A stretch of DNA of 64,000 nt from Gaiellaceae bacterium (lineage in GTDB: Bacteria > Actinomycetota > Thermoleophilia > Gaiellales > Gaiellaceae), in contig JAUJMY010000010.1 of the NCBI GenBank assembly GCA_030446625.1, forward strand, positions 31,535 through 95,534, in the 5' to 3' direction. Below, piece by piece: positions 19,516 to 29,857 of the stretch. Below the pieces are notes generated by a model. It made no database searches. It was not told the origin of the DNA and worked only from the letters and a program-made list of their open reading frames with translations. Each line of letters begins with the position of its first letter. Within the stretch, counting starts at the first letter, position 1. The position numbers and the translations under genes are program-made.

Positions 19516-20148
19516 TCAATAGCCGCTCCCGCGCTCGCCTGCTCCGGCGCCCTTCGACCCGGCGCCGCCGGGGCGCGGGTTCGGGCCGCCGCCGGCTGAG
19601 GTCGCACGGAGGCCGCGGCTTCGCTGGAGGCCGAGCTCGAGGTTCAGCTTCGCCTCGCCGTTTGCGGGGTCGAGGGCGATCGCGCTGCGGAAGCTCGCGA
19701 CGGCGGCGTCGAGCAGCGCCGTCTGGTCCTCGGTCTCTGCGAGCGCGCTCGAGAAGCTGAGCACGCCGAGCAGCGCCGTGGCACGCGAGCGGATGCGCGG
19801 ATCCCGATCCTCCGCCGCCACCGCCTCGAGTCGCGCGCGCGCGTCGTTCCGGAGCAGCTCGAGCTCCGGATCTGACGCGTCCTGCGCCTCGAGGCGCGCG
19901 AGCCGAAGCGAGCGCAGCGCCCGGCGGAACGCGACGTCGTCGTCCACCGCGAGCAGGGTGCGCGCGGCCGGGAGCGGCAGCGAAGTGGAGGCGCCCCAGA
20001 GGCCGTCGTCCTCGGGTGCGACGCGGTACCGGACGTCGCCGCTCGCGAGGGCTGCGCGCCACTCGACGACGTCGGCCGCGACCAGCGCGAGCAGTGCCGC
20101 GAGGGAGAAGCACGCGACGGAGACGACGATGGCGGTCACGCGCCTCAT
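19516..20148 (-). CDS. membrane-anchored helical-repeat protein in the MoxR/Bat unit
   Basis: 210 residues. The N-terminus is a single signal anchor (about 4-26, TAIVVSVACFSLAALLALVAA). The rest is helical, with a TPR-like unit near 165-190: AAVASFRSAIALDPANGEAKLNLELGL, the classic TPR helix pair. It ends in a flexible Gly-rich tail. Bat operons often hold such a TPR protein (BatC or BatE) between the VWA genes, and the position here matches. It likely scaffolds the VWA proteins outside the membrane. ATG 20148 overlaps the stop of the upstream VWA gene by ATGA. Confidence 0.72.
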   Translation of the reverse strand: MRRVTAIVVSVACFSLAALLALVAADVVEWRAALASGDVRYRVAPEDDGLWGASTSLPLPAARTLLAVDDDVAFRRALRSLRLARLEAQDASDPELELLRNDARARLEAVAAEDRDPRIRSRATALLGVLSFSSALAETEDQTALLDAAVASFRSAIALDPANGEAKLNLELGLQRSRGLRATSAGGGPNPRPGGAGSKGAGAGERGSGY

Positions 20149-20978
20149 GCGTGCTCGACCTTCGGTCGCGGGAGCGCCAGGCTCGCGGCGAAGCGCTCGT
20201 ACGCCGCGAGGACGGCGAAGAGCAGCAGCGCGAGCGCGAGCAAGGCAAGGGGGACGCCGCGCGCGCTCTCGGTGCGCAGCGTCGCAGCGCCCTCGTCGCC
20301 AGCGTCGGGCGGCACCGTGTACGCGTCCGGGCCGAGCAGCCCTTCGAAGAGGCGGCGGCCGTCGATCAGTGGCGAGAGCGCGACGATCCGCACGGGGACA
20401 TCGCGCTCCTTCAGGCTCGCGACGGTCCTCGCGAGCGGGCGGACGTCCTCGGGCGCCGTCTGGAGGTCGCTGAAGAGCAGGATCGACCCGTTGTCGACAC
20501 GCTCCCGCTCGAGCATGCGGCCGCCGAGCGCGAGCGCGGTCGAGATGCGGGTGCCGGAGCGGAACGTCTGCGCCCACGGATTCGGCGGGCGCCCCTTGCG
20601 CGCCGGCACGAGCAGGCGGAGGAACGGCTCGAGCTCCCGCGCCGGAGTCCCTGGCGGGAGCAGCTCGTACGCGACGTCGGAGAAGACGACGAGGCCGATC
20701 CGCCCGTCGTCCGCGATCACGCGCTCGAAGCCGCGGCGGATCAGGCGGTAGTCGGCGTCGGCGATGCTGAGCGACAGGTCGACGACGAGGACGCCTGTCG
20801 AGCCGGCGGGGAGCACACTCCGCTCACGCACCGCGAGACCGCGCACCGAGACGGCAGCGCCGGCCAGCGCGAGGAGCGCCGCGGCCGCGAGCAGCGCGTG
20901 CACGAGGCGAGTCCGACGCGTGGCGGCGGCGAGCGCGGCGGCGTCGTGCGTGTCGACGGCGGGGCCGCGCCTACGCAT
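20145..20978 (-). CDS. membrane-anchored von Willebrand A protein (BatA/BatB-like)
   Basis: 277 residues from ATG 20978. A membrane helix (about 20-40, LVHALLAAAALLALAGAAVSV) is followed by a VWA domain with DLSLSIADADY (the DxSxS metal site), VVFSDVAYELLP, SGTRISTAL (the conserved Thr) and LLFSDLQTAPED. A C-terminal helix follows (PLALLALALLLFAVLAA). With the VWA gene at 18534 it forms the usual pair of MoxR-linked membrane VWA proteins. It overlaps the upstream BatD-like gene by 8 bases and the downstream gene by 4. Function is inferred from the family only. Confidence 0.82.
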   Translation of the reverse strand: MRRRGPAVDTHDAAALAAATRRTRLVHALLAAAALLALAGAAVSVRGLAVRERSVLPAGSTGVLVVDLSLSIADADYRLIRRGFERVIADDGRIGLVVFSDVAYELLPPGTPARELEPFLRLLVPARKGRPPNPWAQTFRSGTRISTALALGGRMLERERVDNGSILLFSDLQTAPEDVRPLARTVASLKERDVPVRIVALSPLIDGRRLFEGLLGPDAYTVPPDAGDEGAATLRTESARGVPLALLALALLLFAVLAAYERFAASLALPRPKVEHA

Positions 20979-21911
20979 CCTCGGCCTCCCGATCCCGCGC
21001 GAGCACGTCGCGCATGCGGCCGGCGAGGCCGCTCGTCGCCCCGACCTCCGGCGTCTCCACCGACCACGCGAGCGCACGCGCCGCGCGCGCCAGCTCGGCG
21101 TCGCGCTCGTGCAGGGCGTCGGCGACGAGCCGGAGCGCGCGGCGCCGGTCGGCGGAGCCGTCGGCGCGCTCCGCATCCTCCAGAAGCGCAAGCGCCCGCT
21201 CTAGCGGCGTCAGCGGCGGTTCCGGCCGCTCCTCGACACGAACCGGCTGCGCCGGCGCTCGCCGCGGGAGAGCCCGGTACAGGAAGACGCCGCCTGCGAG
21301 CGCGAGCAGCGCCGCCACGCCGAGCAGCGCGGCGAGCAAGATCGACGGCGCGACGCGGTAGGAGACCGCCGGGAGCGTGACGACGTCCATGCGCCACGGG
21401 ATCGCGATCTCGTCCGGCTCGTCGAAGTCGTCCGGGACGATTCGCGTGTGGGTCACGAGCACGGGCCAGCGCGCGGTCGTCGTGCGGGTGCCGCCGCCGC
21501 GCAGGGCGTAGGTGACGCGCGCGGGCATGAACTCGAGCGATGCCGTCTGCCGCGGAGGCACGCACGGGCTGATCAGGCAGCGCAGAACGAACGCGATCCG
21601 TACGTGCGTCGTCGTCTCGCCGTCGCGGCGAGTACGCCTCGGCGCGGCGACGGGGCCCCACGGCGAGAACTCGACCGCGACGCGGACCGAGCCGGGTCGA
21701 CGCGCTCGGGGTCGACGATGACGTCGAGCGTTGCCTCGATCGTGTCGCCGAAGAGCGCGACGCGCGGCGCGACGCCCGCGATCGCCTCGAGCTCCGTGGG
21801 CGCGGGCGCGGGAGCGTGTCCGCCCTCGTCGGCGCCGCGCGCCACGACGAGCGCGGCCGCGCCGAACGCCGCGAGTACGACGACCGCGACGCCGCTCGCG
21901 CGGCGGCTCAC
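20971..21911 (-). CDS. BatD-like membrane protein, frameshifted near 21690
   Basis: Read with one added base this is a protein of about 312 residues. A first helix follows GTG 21911 (SGVAVVVLAAFGAAALVVA), then an extracellular part that starts APRVALFGDTIEATLDVIVDPE, typical of the Ig-like first domain of BatD, and a second helix (ILLAALLGVAALLALAGGVF) with a cytosolic helical tail. The two frames join at about 21692: upstream reads RVDP, downstream SVRVAVEFSPWG, with one base missing between. The start overlaps the DUF58 stop by GTGA and the end overlaps the next VWA gene. BatD proteins are membrane partners of the VWA pair; the biochemical role is not known. The break is probably a consensus error. 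Confidence 0.65.
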
Positions 21912-22800
21912 TGCGCCCGCCTCGCTCGACGAACCTCCGCCCACGCGAGGAACGAGGCCAGGATCTCGACGCGGTCGCTCGACGACACGAGCACGGGCTC
22001 GCGCTCGAGGTCTCGGAAGCCGTCGAGCAGGCGCTGGAGACGCTCCTCGTTGGCCCCGCGCCGCGCGCGCACCTCGCCCGCGGTGAGCCGCGCGGGCGCG
22101 GCGCGGGCGGCGCCGGGCGTCCGGAGCGGCACTGCGATCCCGCTCACGTCCGGGAAGCTCTGCTCCCACGTCGGGTCCTGGATCACCACGGGGCAGATGT
22201 CCCAGCGGTGCTCGAGTGCGGTCAGCCACGCGTCCGCCGGGGGCGCCGGGATGAAGTCGGAGAGGACGAAGACGAACGAGCCCTGGGGAACGGCGCGCCC
22301 GTGCTCGGTGAGGTGCGCGACCGCGCGTTCGACGGTGTCGGAGGGCGCGGCGAACGCGGCCGACGGGAGCCTCTCCTTGACCTCGGCGAGCCTCCTCCCG
22401 CGCGGCGGGTCCCACCGCGGCGCCCCGTCCGCGTAGTCCAGGTAGCCGACGAAGCCGCCCGCCGCGATCGAGCTCTCGAGGATCAGCTCCGCGGCGCCGA
22501 TGAGCGCGGCGCGTTTGTCCAGCCACGGGAGCGGCGCGGCGAAGAACGACATCGCGGGGCGCCGGTCGCACACGACGATCACGCGCGGCGCCTCGTCGGC
22601 GTACCGCTCGCGGACGACGAACTCGTCGCGCTGCCGTGCGGCGGAGACGCGTGCGGACGCCGCCCAGTCGATCGTGCGGATGTCGTCGCCCGTGCGGTAC
22701 GGCCTCGATCCCGACACGTCGGTCCCGCTCCCGCGGCGGAAGCTCTGCATCGACCCGAACGAGACGCCGATCAGCCGGCCGCGCGGAACGAGCGGGAACG

Positions 22801-22804
<4 letters not shown>
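21908..22804 (-). CDS. DUF58 family protein
   Basis: 298 residues from GTG 22804, overlapping the MoxR stop by GTGA. It contains the hallmark SGSRPYRTGDDIRTIDWAASAR (residues about 30-51), as two conserved stretches around GDDIRTIDW, followed by a degenerate VWA-like fold: VIVVCDRRPAMSF, then FVFVLSDFIPAP. DUF58 proteins nearly always follow MoxR ATPases and carry a VWA-related domain that the ATPase may act on. It is the shorter form without the N-terminal membrane helices. Its place between MoxR and the BatD-like protein is the standard order. Confidence 0.88.
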
Positions 22805-23853
<1,049 letters not shown>

Positions 23854-23856
23854 CGC

Positions 23857-24513
23857 CTACGCCCTCTGCACGCGCGCGGCCGCTCGCTGCGCCACGGCCA
23901 GCACCTCGGGCGGAGAGAGCTCGCCAATCCCCGTCGACAGAGACACGACCATGACGAGGTTCCCGATGCGGAAGCCGTGGCTGATCACGGCGTTCGCTTC
24001 CAGCGTCCCACCGGCCGCCCACGACTCGTCGCCGATCCGCGGCGCCGCGATGGGTCGGAGCTGGAACTGCTGCGCGTCGCGTCGCGTCTTCGCGAGCCAC
24101 TGCTCCGCGCCGCCCGGCGCGTCGTACAGCCACAGCCTTGCGCCGAGCCGCCGCTCGCCTCGCCCCGACTCGAAGATCGCGTCGTAGATCGCGACGAGGC
24201 CCAGACCGCGCACCTGCGCGAGATGGGCGTCGAGGACGAGGCCGGCTTCCTCCAGCGTCCGCCGCCCCGACTCGACCTCGACGTAGCGCATGCCGCGGGG
24301 CACGTCCGCGGGCTGAGGCGCGAGGCGGGGGAGCTGCGCCTTCGTGAAGAGCCGACGCGGCTGCTCCGGCTCGGTGGTGCCGCCGGTGGGCGCGGTCTCG
24401 GCCGTCGTCGCGGGCGGCGCCGGCGCGTCCGGCTCCTCCGCCACGCGCTCGGAGCCGCCGGCGCATCCTGTGGCGAGCGCGGCTGCCGCGAGGAGGAGCA
24501 CGACCCGGCGCAC
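23857..24513 (-). CDS. lipoprotein heading the MoxR/Bat unit
   Basis: 218 residues. The signal peptide MRRVVLLLAAAALATGC has the lipobox ATGC. A Pro/Thr/Glu-rich linker (about 20-55) leads to a folded domain with MRYVEVESGRRTLEEAG, IYDAIFESGRGERRLGARLWLYDAP and a strand-rich end (FRIGNLVMVVSLSTG). I do not recognise the family. It sits 36 bases after atpG and directly before MoxR, and a TACACT -10 seven bases before GTG 24513 suggests it starts the MoxR transcript. The shared operon suggests an extracellular partner of the Bat-like complex, but that is inference. Confidence 0.72.
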   Translation of the reverse strand: MRRVVLLLAAAALATGCAGGSERVAEEPDAPAPPATTAETAPTGGTTEPEQPRRLFTKAQLPRLAPQPADVPRGMRYVEVESGRRTLEEAGLVLDAHLAQVRGLGLVAIYDAIFESGRGERRLGARLWLYDAPGGAEQWLAKTRRDAQQFQLRPIAAPRIGDESWAAGGTLEANAVISHGFRIGNLVMVVSLSTGIGELSPPEVLAVAQRAAARVQRA

Positions 24514-24520
24514 GGTTTCG

Positions 24521-24526
24521 AGTGTA
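24521..24526 (-). promoter_or_regulatory. -10 element for the lipoprotein-MoxR-Bat unit
   Basis: TACACT on the minus strand lies 7 bases before GTG 24513, inside the 36-base gap after atpG. Predicts a leaderless transcript that is independent of the ATP synthase genes. Confidence 0.4.
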
Positions 24527-24549
24527 GCTTCGGCCGCGAGCCGCTTCTG

Positions 24550-25440
24550 TCAGCCGGCGAGCGCGTCCGCGCCAGCGACGACCTCGAGGATCTCCTGCGT
24601 GATCTCGGCCTGGCGCGCGCGGTTCATCTCGAGAGTGAGGCGGTCGATCAGCTCGCCCGCGTTCTTCGAGGCGTTCCGCATCGCAGTCATCCGCGCGCCC
24701 TGCTCCGACGCGGCCGACTCGAGCAACGCGCGGTAGAGCTCCGTCTCCAGGTAGACCGGCACGAGCCGCGCGAGGATCTCCTCCGGCTCGGGCTCGTAGA
24801 TGAAGTCGCCGCGGAGGACGTCCGCACGGTCGTCGTCGCCGTCGCCTCCGAGCACGTGCTCCGGGACGGGCAACACGTCCTGCTCCACCACACGCTGGAC
24901 GAGCGCCGACTCGAAGTGGTTGTAGACGACGACGACGCGGTCGACCTCGTCGTTGACGAAGAGCTCCGCGAGCCGGTGGGCGATCGCCTGCGCGTCGGCG
25001 TACGACGGCTGGTCGCTGAAGCCCGACCAGGAGCTCGCGAGCTCGTAGCGCCGGAACGTCAGCGCGGAGCGGCCCTTCTTGCCGGCGACGAGCCAGCGGA
25101 CATCGAGCCCCTGCCCGCGCAGCTCGCGCTCGAGCGCGAACGAGCGGCGCAGGATCTGCCCGTTGAACGGGCCGGCGAGGCCGCGGTCGGCAGTCAGCGG
25201 GAGGATCGCGACGCGCCGCACCTCCCGCCGCTGGAGCAGCGCGATGCCGCGCACGGAGCCGGCCGCCCGGGCCGTCCCGCCGATCAACTCGAGCATGCGG
25301 TCGGCGTACGGCCGCATCGACTCGATCCGCGCCTGCGCGCGGCGCAGCTTCGCCGCCGCGACGAGCTCCATCGCCTTGGTGATCTTGCTCGTGTTCCGGA
25401 CCGAGTTCACGCGGCGCCGGATGTCCTGGACCGTCGCCAC
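24550..25440 (-). CDS. atpG: F1 ATP synthase gamma subunit
   Basis: 296 residues from GTG 25440, 2 bases after the atpA stop. The N-terminal helix VQDIRRRVNSVRNTSKITKAMELVAAAKLRRAQ is the usual first rotor helix (positions about 3-36). The Rossmann-like middle includes LPLTADRGLAGPFNGQI, and the end is EQGARMTAMRNASKNAGELIDRLTLEMNRARQAEITQEI, the second rotor helix. An acidic loop (GGDGDDDRAD, about 205-215) is an extra insertion also seen in other actinobacteria. Gamma is the rotating shaft in F1. It is the last gene before the 14-kb interruption; atpD, normally next, starts at 10637. Confidence 0.95.
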   Translation of the reverse strand: MATVQDIRRRVNSVRNTSKITKAMELVAAAKLRRAQARIESMRPYADRMLELIGGTARAAGSVRGIALLQRREVRRVAILPLTADRGLAGPFNGQILRRSFALERELRGQGLDVRWLVAGKKGRSALTFRRYELASSWSGFSDQPSYADAQAIAHRLAELFVNDEVDRVVVVYNHFESALVQRVVEQDVLPVPEHVLGGDGDDDRADVLRGDFIYEPEPEEILARLVPVYLETELYRALLESAASEQGARMTAMRNASKNAGELIDRLTLEMNRARQAEITQEILEVVAGADALAG

Positions 25441-25442
25441 GG

Positions 25443-26969
25443 CTACGCGACCAGCGACTGCTCTTCGGTGACGTGGAAGCCGCGCGCGAAGCGCTCGAGC
25501 TCCTGGTTGAGCTTCGCAGTGGTCTCGTCGGTGAGGTCGCGCGTCTCGCGGATCGCGGCGTAGATCGAGCCCTCCGTCCGCAGATGCTCGCGCAGCTCGT
25601 CGTGGAAGCGCGGCACCTGGTCGACCGGCACCTCGTCGAGATGCCCGTTGACGCCCGCATAGAGGGCGACGACCTGCTCCTCCATCGGCCACGGCGCGTA
25701 CTGCGGCTGGTTCAGCGTCGCGACCATGCGCTCGCCGCGGGCGAGCGCCTGCTGCGTCGCCTGGTCGAGCTCGGAGCCGAACTGCGAGAACGCCTCGAGC
25801 TCGCGGTACTGCGAGAGGTCGAGGCGGAGCCGCCCGGCGACCTTCTTCATCGCCTTCGTCTGCGCGCTCGTGCCGACGCGCGAGACGGAGATGCCGACGT
25901 TGATCGCGGGACGGACGCCGGAGTAGAACAGGTCGGACTGGAGGTAGATCTGGCCGTCGGTGATGGAGATGACGTTCGTCGGAATGCCGCCGCGACGTCG
26001 CCGGCCTGCGTCTCGATGACGGGCAGCGCCGTCAGCGAGCCGCCGCCGCGGTCGTCCGAGAGCTTCGAGGCGCGCTCGAGCAGCCGCGAGTGCAGGTAGA
26101 AGACGTCGCCCGGGAAGGCCTCGCGGCCGGGCGGCCGCCTGAGGAGGAGCGAGAGCTGCCGGTAGGCGTCCGCGTGCTTCGAGAGGTCGTCGTACATCAC
26201 GAGCGCGTGCCGGCCGCCGTAGAGGAAGTACTCGCCCATGGCGCACCCTGCGAAAGGCGCCATCCACTTGATCGGCGCGGCCTCCGAGGCGGGCGCGCTG
26301 ACGATGATCGTGTAGTCCATCGCGCCGGCGTCGCGGAGGCGCTCGTAGACCTGCACGACGGTCGAGTTCTTCTGGCCGATCGCGACGTAGATGCAGATCA
26401 CGTCCTGGCCGCGCTGGTTGAGGATCGTGTCGACGAGGAGCGCGGTCTTGCCGGTGCCGCGGTCGCCGATGATCAGCTCGCGCTGCCCGCGCCCGACGTT
26501 CGTCATCGAGTCGATCGCCTTGATGCCCGTCTGGAGCGGCTCCTTCACCGGCTGGCGCTCGATGATCCCGGCGCCTTGAACTCGAGCGGGCGCGTCTCGT
26601 CCGTCTCGATCGGTCCCTGCCCGTCGAGCGGGTTCCCGAGCGGGTCGACGACGCGGCCGATCAGCGCCTCGCCGACGGGGACGCTCGCGACGCGCCTTGT
26701 CCGGCGCACGGGCTCTCCTCGCCCACCTGCTCCCAGTCCCCGAACAGCGCGGCGCCGACGTTGTCCTCCTCGAGGTTGAACGCGATGCCAACGACGCCGT
26801 GCTCGAACTCGAGCATCTCGAGCGCGACGCAGTTCTCGAGACCGTGCACGCGCGCGATGCCGTCGCCGACCTGCAGCACGCTGCCCACCTCGGACAGGTC
26901 GGTCTCGACGTCGTACTGCTCGATCCGCTGGCGCAGGATCGACGTGATCTCTTCCGGGCGAAGTCTCAA
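25443..26969 (-). CDS. atpA: F1 ATP synthase alpha subunit, three apparent one-base deletions
   Basis: All parts of AtpA are here, but in three frames. From 26969: [18 protein letters not shown], then [20 protein letters not shown] missing base near 26715 shifts to [20 protein letters not shown] second near 26575 (between KAPG and IIERQPV) leads into the P-loop GDRGTGKT. A third near 25988 separates ETQAGDVAA from [12 protein letters not shown]. The end includes [12 protein letters not shown]. Each break needs the same one-base insertion, so consensus errors are far more likely than decay in an otherwise intact synthase. Alpha is the non-catalytic partner of beta in F1. It follows atpH by one base. 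Expected length about 509 residues. Confidence 0.9.
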
Positions 26970-26970
26970 C

Positions 26971-27504
26971 TCAGCTCCTTGTCGTCAGTTCGTGGCGTAG
27001 TCGTTGCAGGCGGCCGCGGACGCTCGCGTCGACGCGCTGCGACCCCGCCTGGAGGATGATGCCGCCGATCATCGAGGGGTCGACGCGGCGGGTCGCCTCG
27101 ACCGTGCGGCCCGAAGCCTGCTCGATCTGGCGCACGATCCGCGCGGCCTCCTCGTCGGAGAGCTCGACCGCCGTCGTCAGCTCGACCTCGAGGCGCCCCT
27201 GCTCTGCGGCGACGAGCCGCTCGAACTCGCGCTCGATCTCGTCGAGCTGCGAAGCGCGCCCGCGCTGGACGACGACGAGCACGAAGTTCCGCACGAGCTC
27301 GTCCGCTCCGTCGAGGACGGCCGCGAGCGCGCCCATCTTCGCGCGCGGGTCGAGCTCGCGGTTCCTGAGCAGGGCCCCGAGCTCGGGGACCTCGCGCGTC
27401 GCGGCGGCGAAGTCCGAGAGCTCCTCGCGCACCTGCTCGAGGCGTCCGTGCTCCTGGGCCGCCTCGAAGAGAGCGCGCGCGTACATGCGGTGCGCGACGG
27501 CCAC
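26971..27504 (-). CDS. atpH: F1 ATP synthase delta subunit
   Basis: 177 residues. The helical N-terminal domain begins [30 protein letters not shown], followed by the [19 protein letters not shown] segment and the C-terminal part [30 protein letters not shown], the delta signature (GG-I-x-x-G-x-x-x-D-S-x-x-G-x-L). Delta joins the top of F1 to the b stalk. GTG 27504 overlaps the last base of the atpF stop (TAGTG). Length is normal. Confidence 0.93.
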   Translation of the reverse strand: MAVAHRMYARALFEAAQEHGRLEQVREELSDFAAATREVPELGALLRNRELDPRAKMGALAAVLDGADELVRNFVLVVVQRGRASQLDEIEREFERLVAAEQGRLEVELTTAVELSDEEAARIVRQIEQASGRTVEATRRVDPSMIGGIILQAGSQRVDASVRGRLQRLRHELTTRS

Positions 27505-28043
27505 TAGTTCTGCCGCTGCTCCAGGCGCGAGAAGTCGAGCTCGCGGATCGCGTCCTCGATCAAGCGTCGGTGGTCGTCGTCGGTGAGCGCCTTCCCGGTC
27601 ACCTTGGCGGCGGCGACGAGGGCGAGGTCGGCCACCTCGGCGCGGATCTGCTCGAGCGCGCGGGCGGTCTCGGCCTCGATCTGGCGGCGCGTCTCCTCGA
27701 GCCGCCGCTGCCGGTCCGCCTCGGTCTCGTCCTTCACGCGCTCGCGCATCGAGTCCGCGGCACGGCGCGCGTCGGCGAGAAGCTCCTCGGCCTCCCCGCG
27801 CGCGCTCGCCCGCAGCTCGCGGTGCTCCTCGAGGAGCTTCCGCGCCTCGGAGCGCGCCCGCTCGGCCTCTTCGATCGACTCGCGGATCCGCGCGCGGCGC
27901 TCGTCGATCGCCTTCTGGATCGGACCGAACGCGACCCGCTTCAGCACGAAGAACGTGATCGCGAAGCAGACGAGCGTCCAGACCATCAGCCCCACGCGGG
28001 GCTCGATCAGCGGGTTGGCGGCGAGCAGCGTCGGCATCGCCAT
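27504..28043 (-). CDS. atpF: Fo ATP synthase b subunit
   Basis: 179 residues from ATG 28043, whose last bases overlap the atpE stop (ATGA). One N-terminal membrane helix (about 15-35, RVGLMVWTLVCFAITFFVLKRVAF) is followed by a long charged coiled coil, rich in Glu, Arg and Ala, with the typical AKVTGKALTDDDHRRLIEDAI near the end. The b dimer is the outer stalk that holds F1 against the a subunit. In-frame ATG 28037 is an alternative start. Confidence 0.93.
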   Translation of the reverse strand: MAMPTLLAANPLIEPRVGLMVWTLVCFAITFFVLKRVAFGPIQKAIDERRARIRESIEEAERARSEARKLLEEHRELRASARGEAEELLADARRAADSMRERVKDETEADRQRRLEETRRQIEAETARALEQIRAEVADLALVAAAKVTGKALTDDDHRRLIEDAIRELDFSRLEQRQN

Positions 28044-28315
28044 CAAACGAGGACGTACGCGAGCAGGCTGCCGAGCAGGCCGTAGAAGACGACCGCCTCA
28101 GTGAGCGCGAAGCCGAGCCACTGGATGCCCTGGAGCTCGCCGCGGAGCTCGGGCTGCCGCGCGACGGCCTGGATCATCGAGCCGAAGATGTTGCCGATGC
28201 CGATGCCCGCGCCGAGCGAGCCGAGGCCGACGCCGAGCGCGAGGGCGATCGCCTTGCCGGCGTTCACCGCCTGGTCGGGATTGTCCGCGGCCTGCGCGAG
28301 AAGGGGCTGGAACAT
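28043..28315 (-). CDS. atpE: Fo ATP synthase c subunit
   Basis: 90 residues, two membrane helices. Helix 1 has the glycine-rich ALGVGLGSLGAGIGIGNIFG (split around GLGSLGAG), then the polar loop ARQPELRGELQ, then helix 2 with LTEAVVFYG; Glu73 is the ion-binding carboxylate. GGAAGGAG lies 4 bases before ATG 28315. The c-ring carries protons or sodium through the membrane. The local motif LTEAVVFY does not show the full ES/T...Y sodium set, so protons are more likely, but I cannot settle this. Confidence 0.95.
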   Translation of the reverse strand: MFQPLLAQAADNPDQAVNAGKAIALALGVGLGSLGAGIGIGNIFGSMIQAVARQPELRGELQGIQWLGFALTEAVVFYGLLGSLLAYVLV

Positions 28316-28326
28316 GTGTCTCCTTC

Positions 28327-29208
28327 CTAGTGCTCCGGCTCGATCGCCGAGCCGATGTAGATGGCTGACAGAGCGGCGAAGATGAACGCCTGGATCGACA
28401 CGACGATCACGACCTCGAAGAGGTAGAAGATCGTGGCGACGAGCACCGAGAGCGGCGCGAGGAACACCGTCTCGAGCACGAACATGAGGCCGATGAACGT
28501 GAGGATCAGGATGTGGCCGGCGAGCATGTTCGCGAAGAGCCGGACGGAGAGCGAGATCAGGCGCATGAACTGCCCGAGCACCTCGAGCACGGCGATGAAC
28601 GGCGTCATCGCCTTGGGCACGTCGGGCACCCAGCTCTTGAAGTAGCGCACCGGCCCGTTCTCGCGGACGCCCTCGACGTGCGTGAAGACGAACGTCATGA
28701 ACGCGAGCGCCAGGGTGACCGAGATCGACGACGTCGCCGCGTAGATCCCGAGCGTCGGCAGCTCGACGCCGAAGAGCGTGACCTTCTCGTCGCTCAGCGG
28801 CAGCGGGATGAACCCGAGCATGTTCACGACCCAGATGAAGAGGAGCAAGGTCGCGCAGTACGGGAACCAGCGCGCAATCGCCCTCGACGGAAGACCCTGC
28901 TCCGCGATCTGCGTCTGCGCGACGTCGTAGACCATCTCGCCGATCGTCTGGCGCCGGTCCGGGTTCACGCCCACCTTGAACCGCATCAGGAAGATCCCGA
29001 GCGCGATCGTGACGATCGTCCCGAGGATCAGGTAGCCGACCGCCTTCGTGATCGACATGTCGAGCGGGCCGATGTGGATCGGCACCCACGCGTGCTGCTC
29101 GAACTCGTGCGAGGGGTCGAACTTCTCTTCCTCGGCGCCCTCCGCGGCCGCGGCCGTGACCGGCAGCGTCAGCGCGAGCGTGGTCAGGAACACGAGCGCG
29201 CGCCTCAT
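28327..29208 (-). CDS. atpB: Fo ATP synthase a subunit
   Basis: 293 residues. After a hydrophobic start that resembles a signal sequence (LVFLTTLALTLPVTAAAA) and an acidic segment come the membrane helices of subunit a. The key stretch is LISLSVRLFANMLAGHIL, with the conserved Arg that faces the c-ring carboxylate. Upstream is FIWVVNMLGFIPLP, and the last helix IQAFIFAALSAIYIG carries the conserved Gln. It forms the ion half-channels of Fo. It overlaps the AtpI-like gene at its start. Confidence 0.95.
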   Translation of the reverse strand: MRRALVFLTTLALTLPVTAAAAEGAEEEKFDPSHEFEQHAWVPIHIGPLDMSITKAVGYLILGTIVTIALGIFLMRFKVGVNPDRRQTIGEMVYDVAQTQIAEQGLPSRAIARWFPYCATLLLFIWVVNMLGFIPLPLSDEKVTLFGVELPTLGIYAATSSISVTLALAFMTFVFTHVEGVRENGPVRYFKSWVPDVPKAMTPFIAVLEVLGQFMRLISLSVRLFANMLAGHILILTFIGLMFVLETVFLAPLSVLVATIFYLFEVVIVVSIQAFIFAALSAIYIGSAIEPEH

Positions 29209-29597
29209 CGCGCCGGCGCCCCGAAGTAGCCGACCAGGGAGAGCGCGAGCTCGAGCGTGTACGCGAGCGCGTACAGCAGCCCCGCGGCGACACCGAGCTG
29301 CGCGTCCGACGCGGCGACCGCGATCACGACGACCATCACCGCGACCGCGCGAAACATCATCCCGATCCCCCTCACGCCTGAGGCGGCGACATTACCGCCG
29401 CCCGGCGCGAGCCGCGCGAGCAGCGCTCCGAGCGCCTGCGCGCCGAGCCAGAGGACCGCGGCGAGCGCCCAGCCGGCGAGCGGCCACCCCGCCACGGCGA
29501 ACACCGGGAGCGCGAGCGCGATCACCGCGGCGCCCGCGAGCGCGGGCACGACGCTGCTGGGCTCGGGGCGTGGCGTCGACACGAGCCGGTCGATCAC
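29205..29597 (-). CDS. AtpI-like Fo assembly protein
   Basis: 130 residues from GTG 29597, which overlaps the atpZ stop by GTGA. Four membrane helices are visible (SVVPALAGAAVIALALPVFAVAG, LAGWALAAVLWLGAQALGALL, GIGMMFRAVAVMVVVIAVAAS, LGVAAGLLYALAYTLELALSLVGY). This size and layout, directly before atpB, is that of AtpI/Unc-I proteins, which help assemble the c-ring and may carry divalent ions. The sequence itself is poorly conserved in this family, so the call leans on position. Confidence 0.7.
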   Translation of the reverse strand: MIDRLVSTPRPEPSSVVPALAGAAVIALALPVFAVAGWPLAGWALAAVLWLGAQALGALLARLAPGGGNVAASGVRGIGMMFRAVAVMVVVIAVAASDAQLGVAAGLLYALAYTLELALSLVGYFGAPAR

Positions 29598-29809
29598 GAG
29601 AACGCCCCGCGATAGCGCCTGTACACGACGAAGACGCCGAGCGGGATCCCGGCGACGGCGCCGACGAGCGCGCCGAGCGTCCACGAGCCGAGCAGCCAGC
29701 CGACGAGCGCGCCGGCGGCGATCGCCGCGACCGTGACCGCCAGCAGCAGCGCACCCGCTCCGGCGGGCTGAAAGGACTGGCGCTGCGCGGGCTCCACCGA
29801 CGCAAGCAT
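29594..29809 (-). CDS. AtpZ-like small membrane protein
   Basis: 71 residues from ATG 29809, or 67 from GTG 29797. Two short membrane helices: AGALLLAVTVAAIAAGALVGWLLG and WTLGALVGAVAGIPLGVFVVY, followed by YRRY. This matches AtpZ, the small protein encoded ahead of AtpI in many ATP synthase operons and proposed to form a Mg/Ca channel with it. GTG 29797 is attractive as the real start because a TATGCT -10 ends 7 bases upstream, giving a leaderless operon transcript. It is the first gene of the ATP synthase set. Confidence 0.72.
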   Translation of the reverse strand: MLASVEPAQRQSFQPAGAGALLLAVTVAAIAAGALVGWLLGSWTLGALVGAVAGIPLGVFVVYRRYRGAFS

Positions 29810-29832
29810 AGCACCGCTTGTAACAGCGCAAA
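29805..29832 (-). promoter_or_regulatory. candidate promoter of the ATP synthase operon
   Basis: On the minus strand TTTGCG (29827-29832) and TATGCT (29805-29810) are separated by 16 bases. The -10 lies 7 bases before GTG 29797. It overlaps ATG 29809, which would then be upstream of transcription start. Confidence 0.35.
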
Positions 29833-29857
29833 GCCCCTGCTCATGCGGAATCAGCGG

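Noticed and set aside
28043..28315. A sodium-specific c subunit
   Set aside because: The carboxylate is there (LTEAVVFYG), but the extra sodium ligands are not convincingly present, so I keep the ion open.
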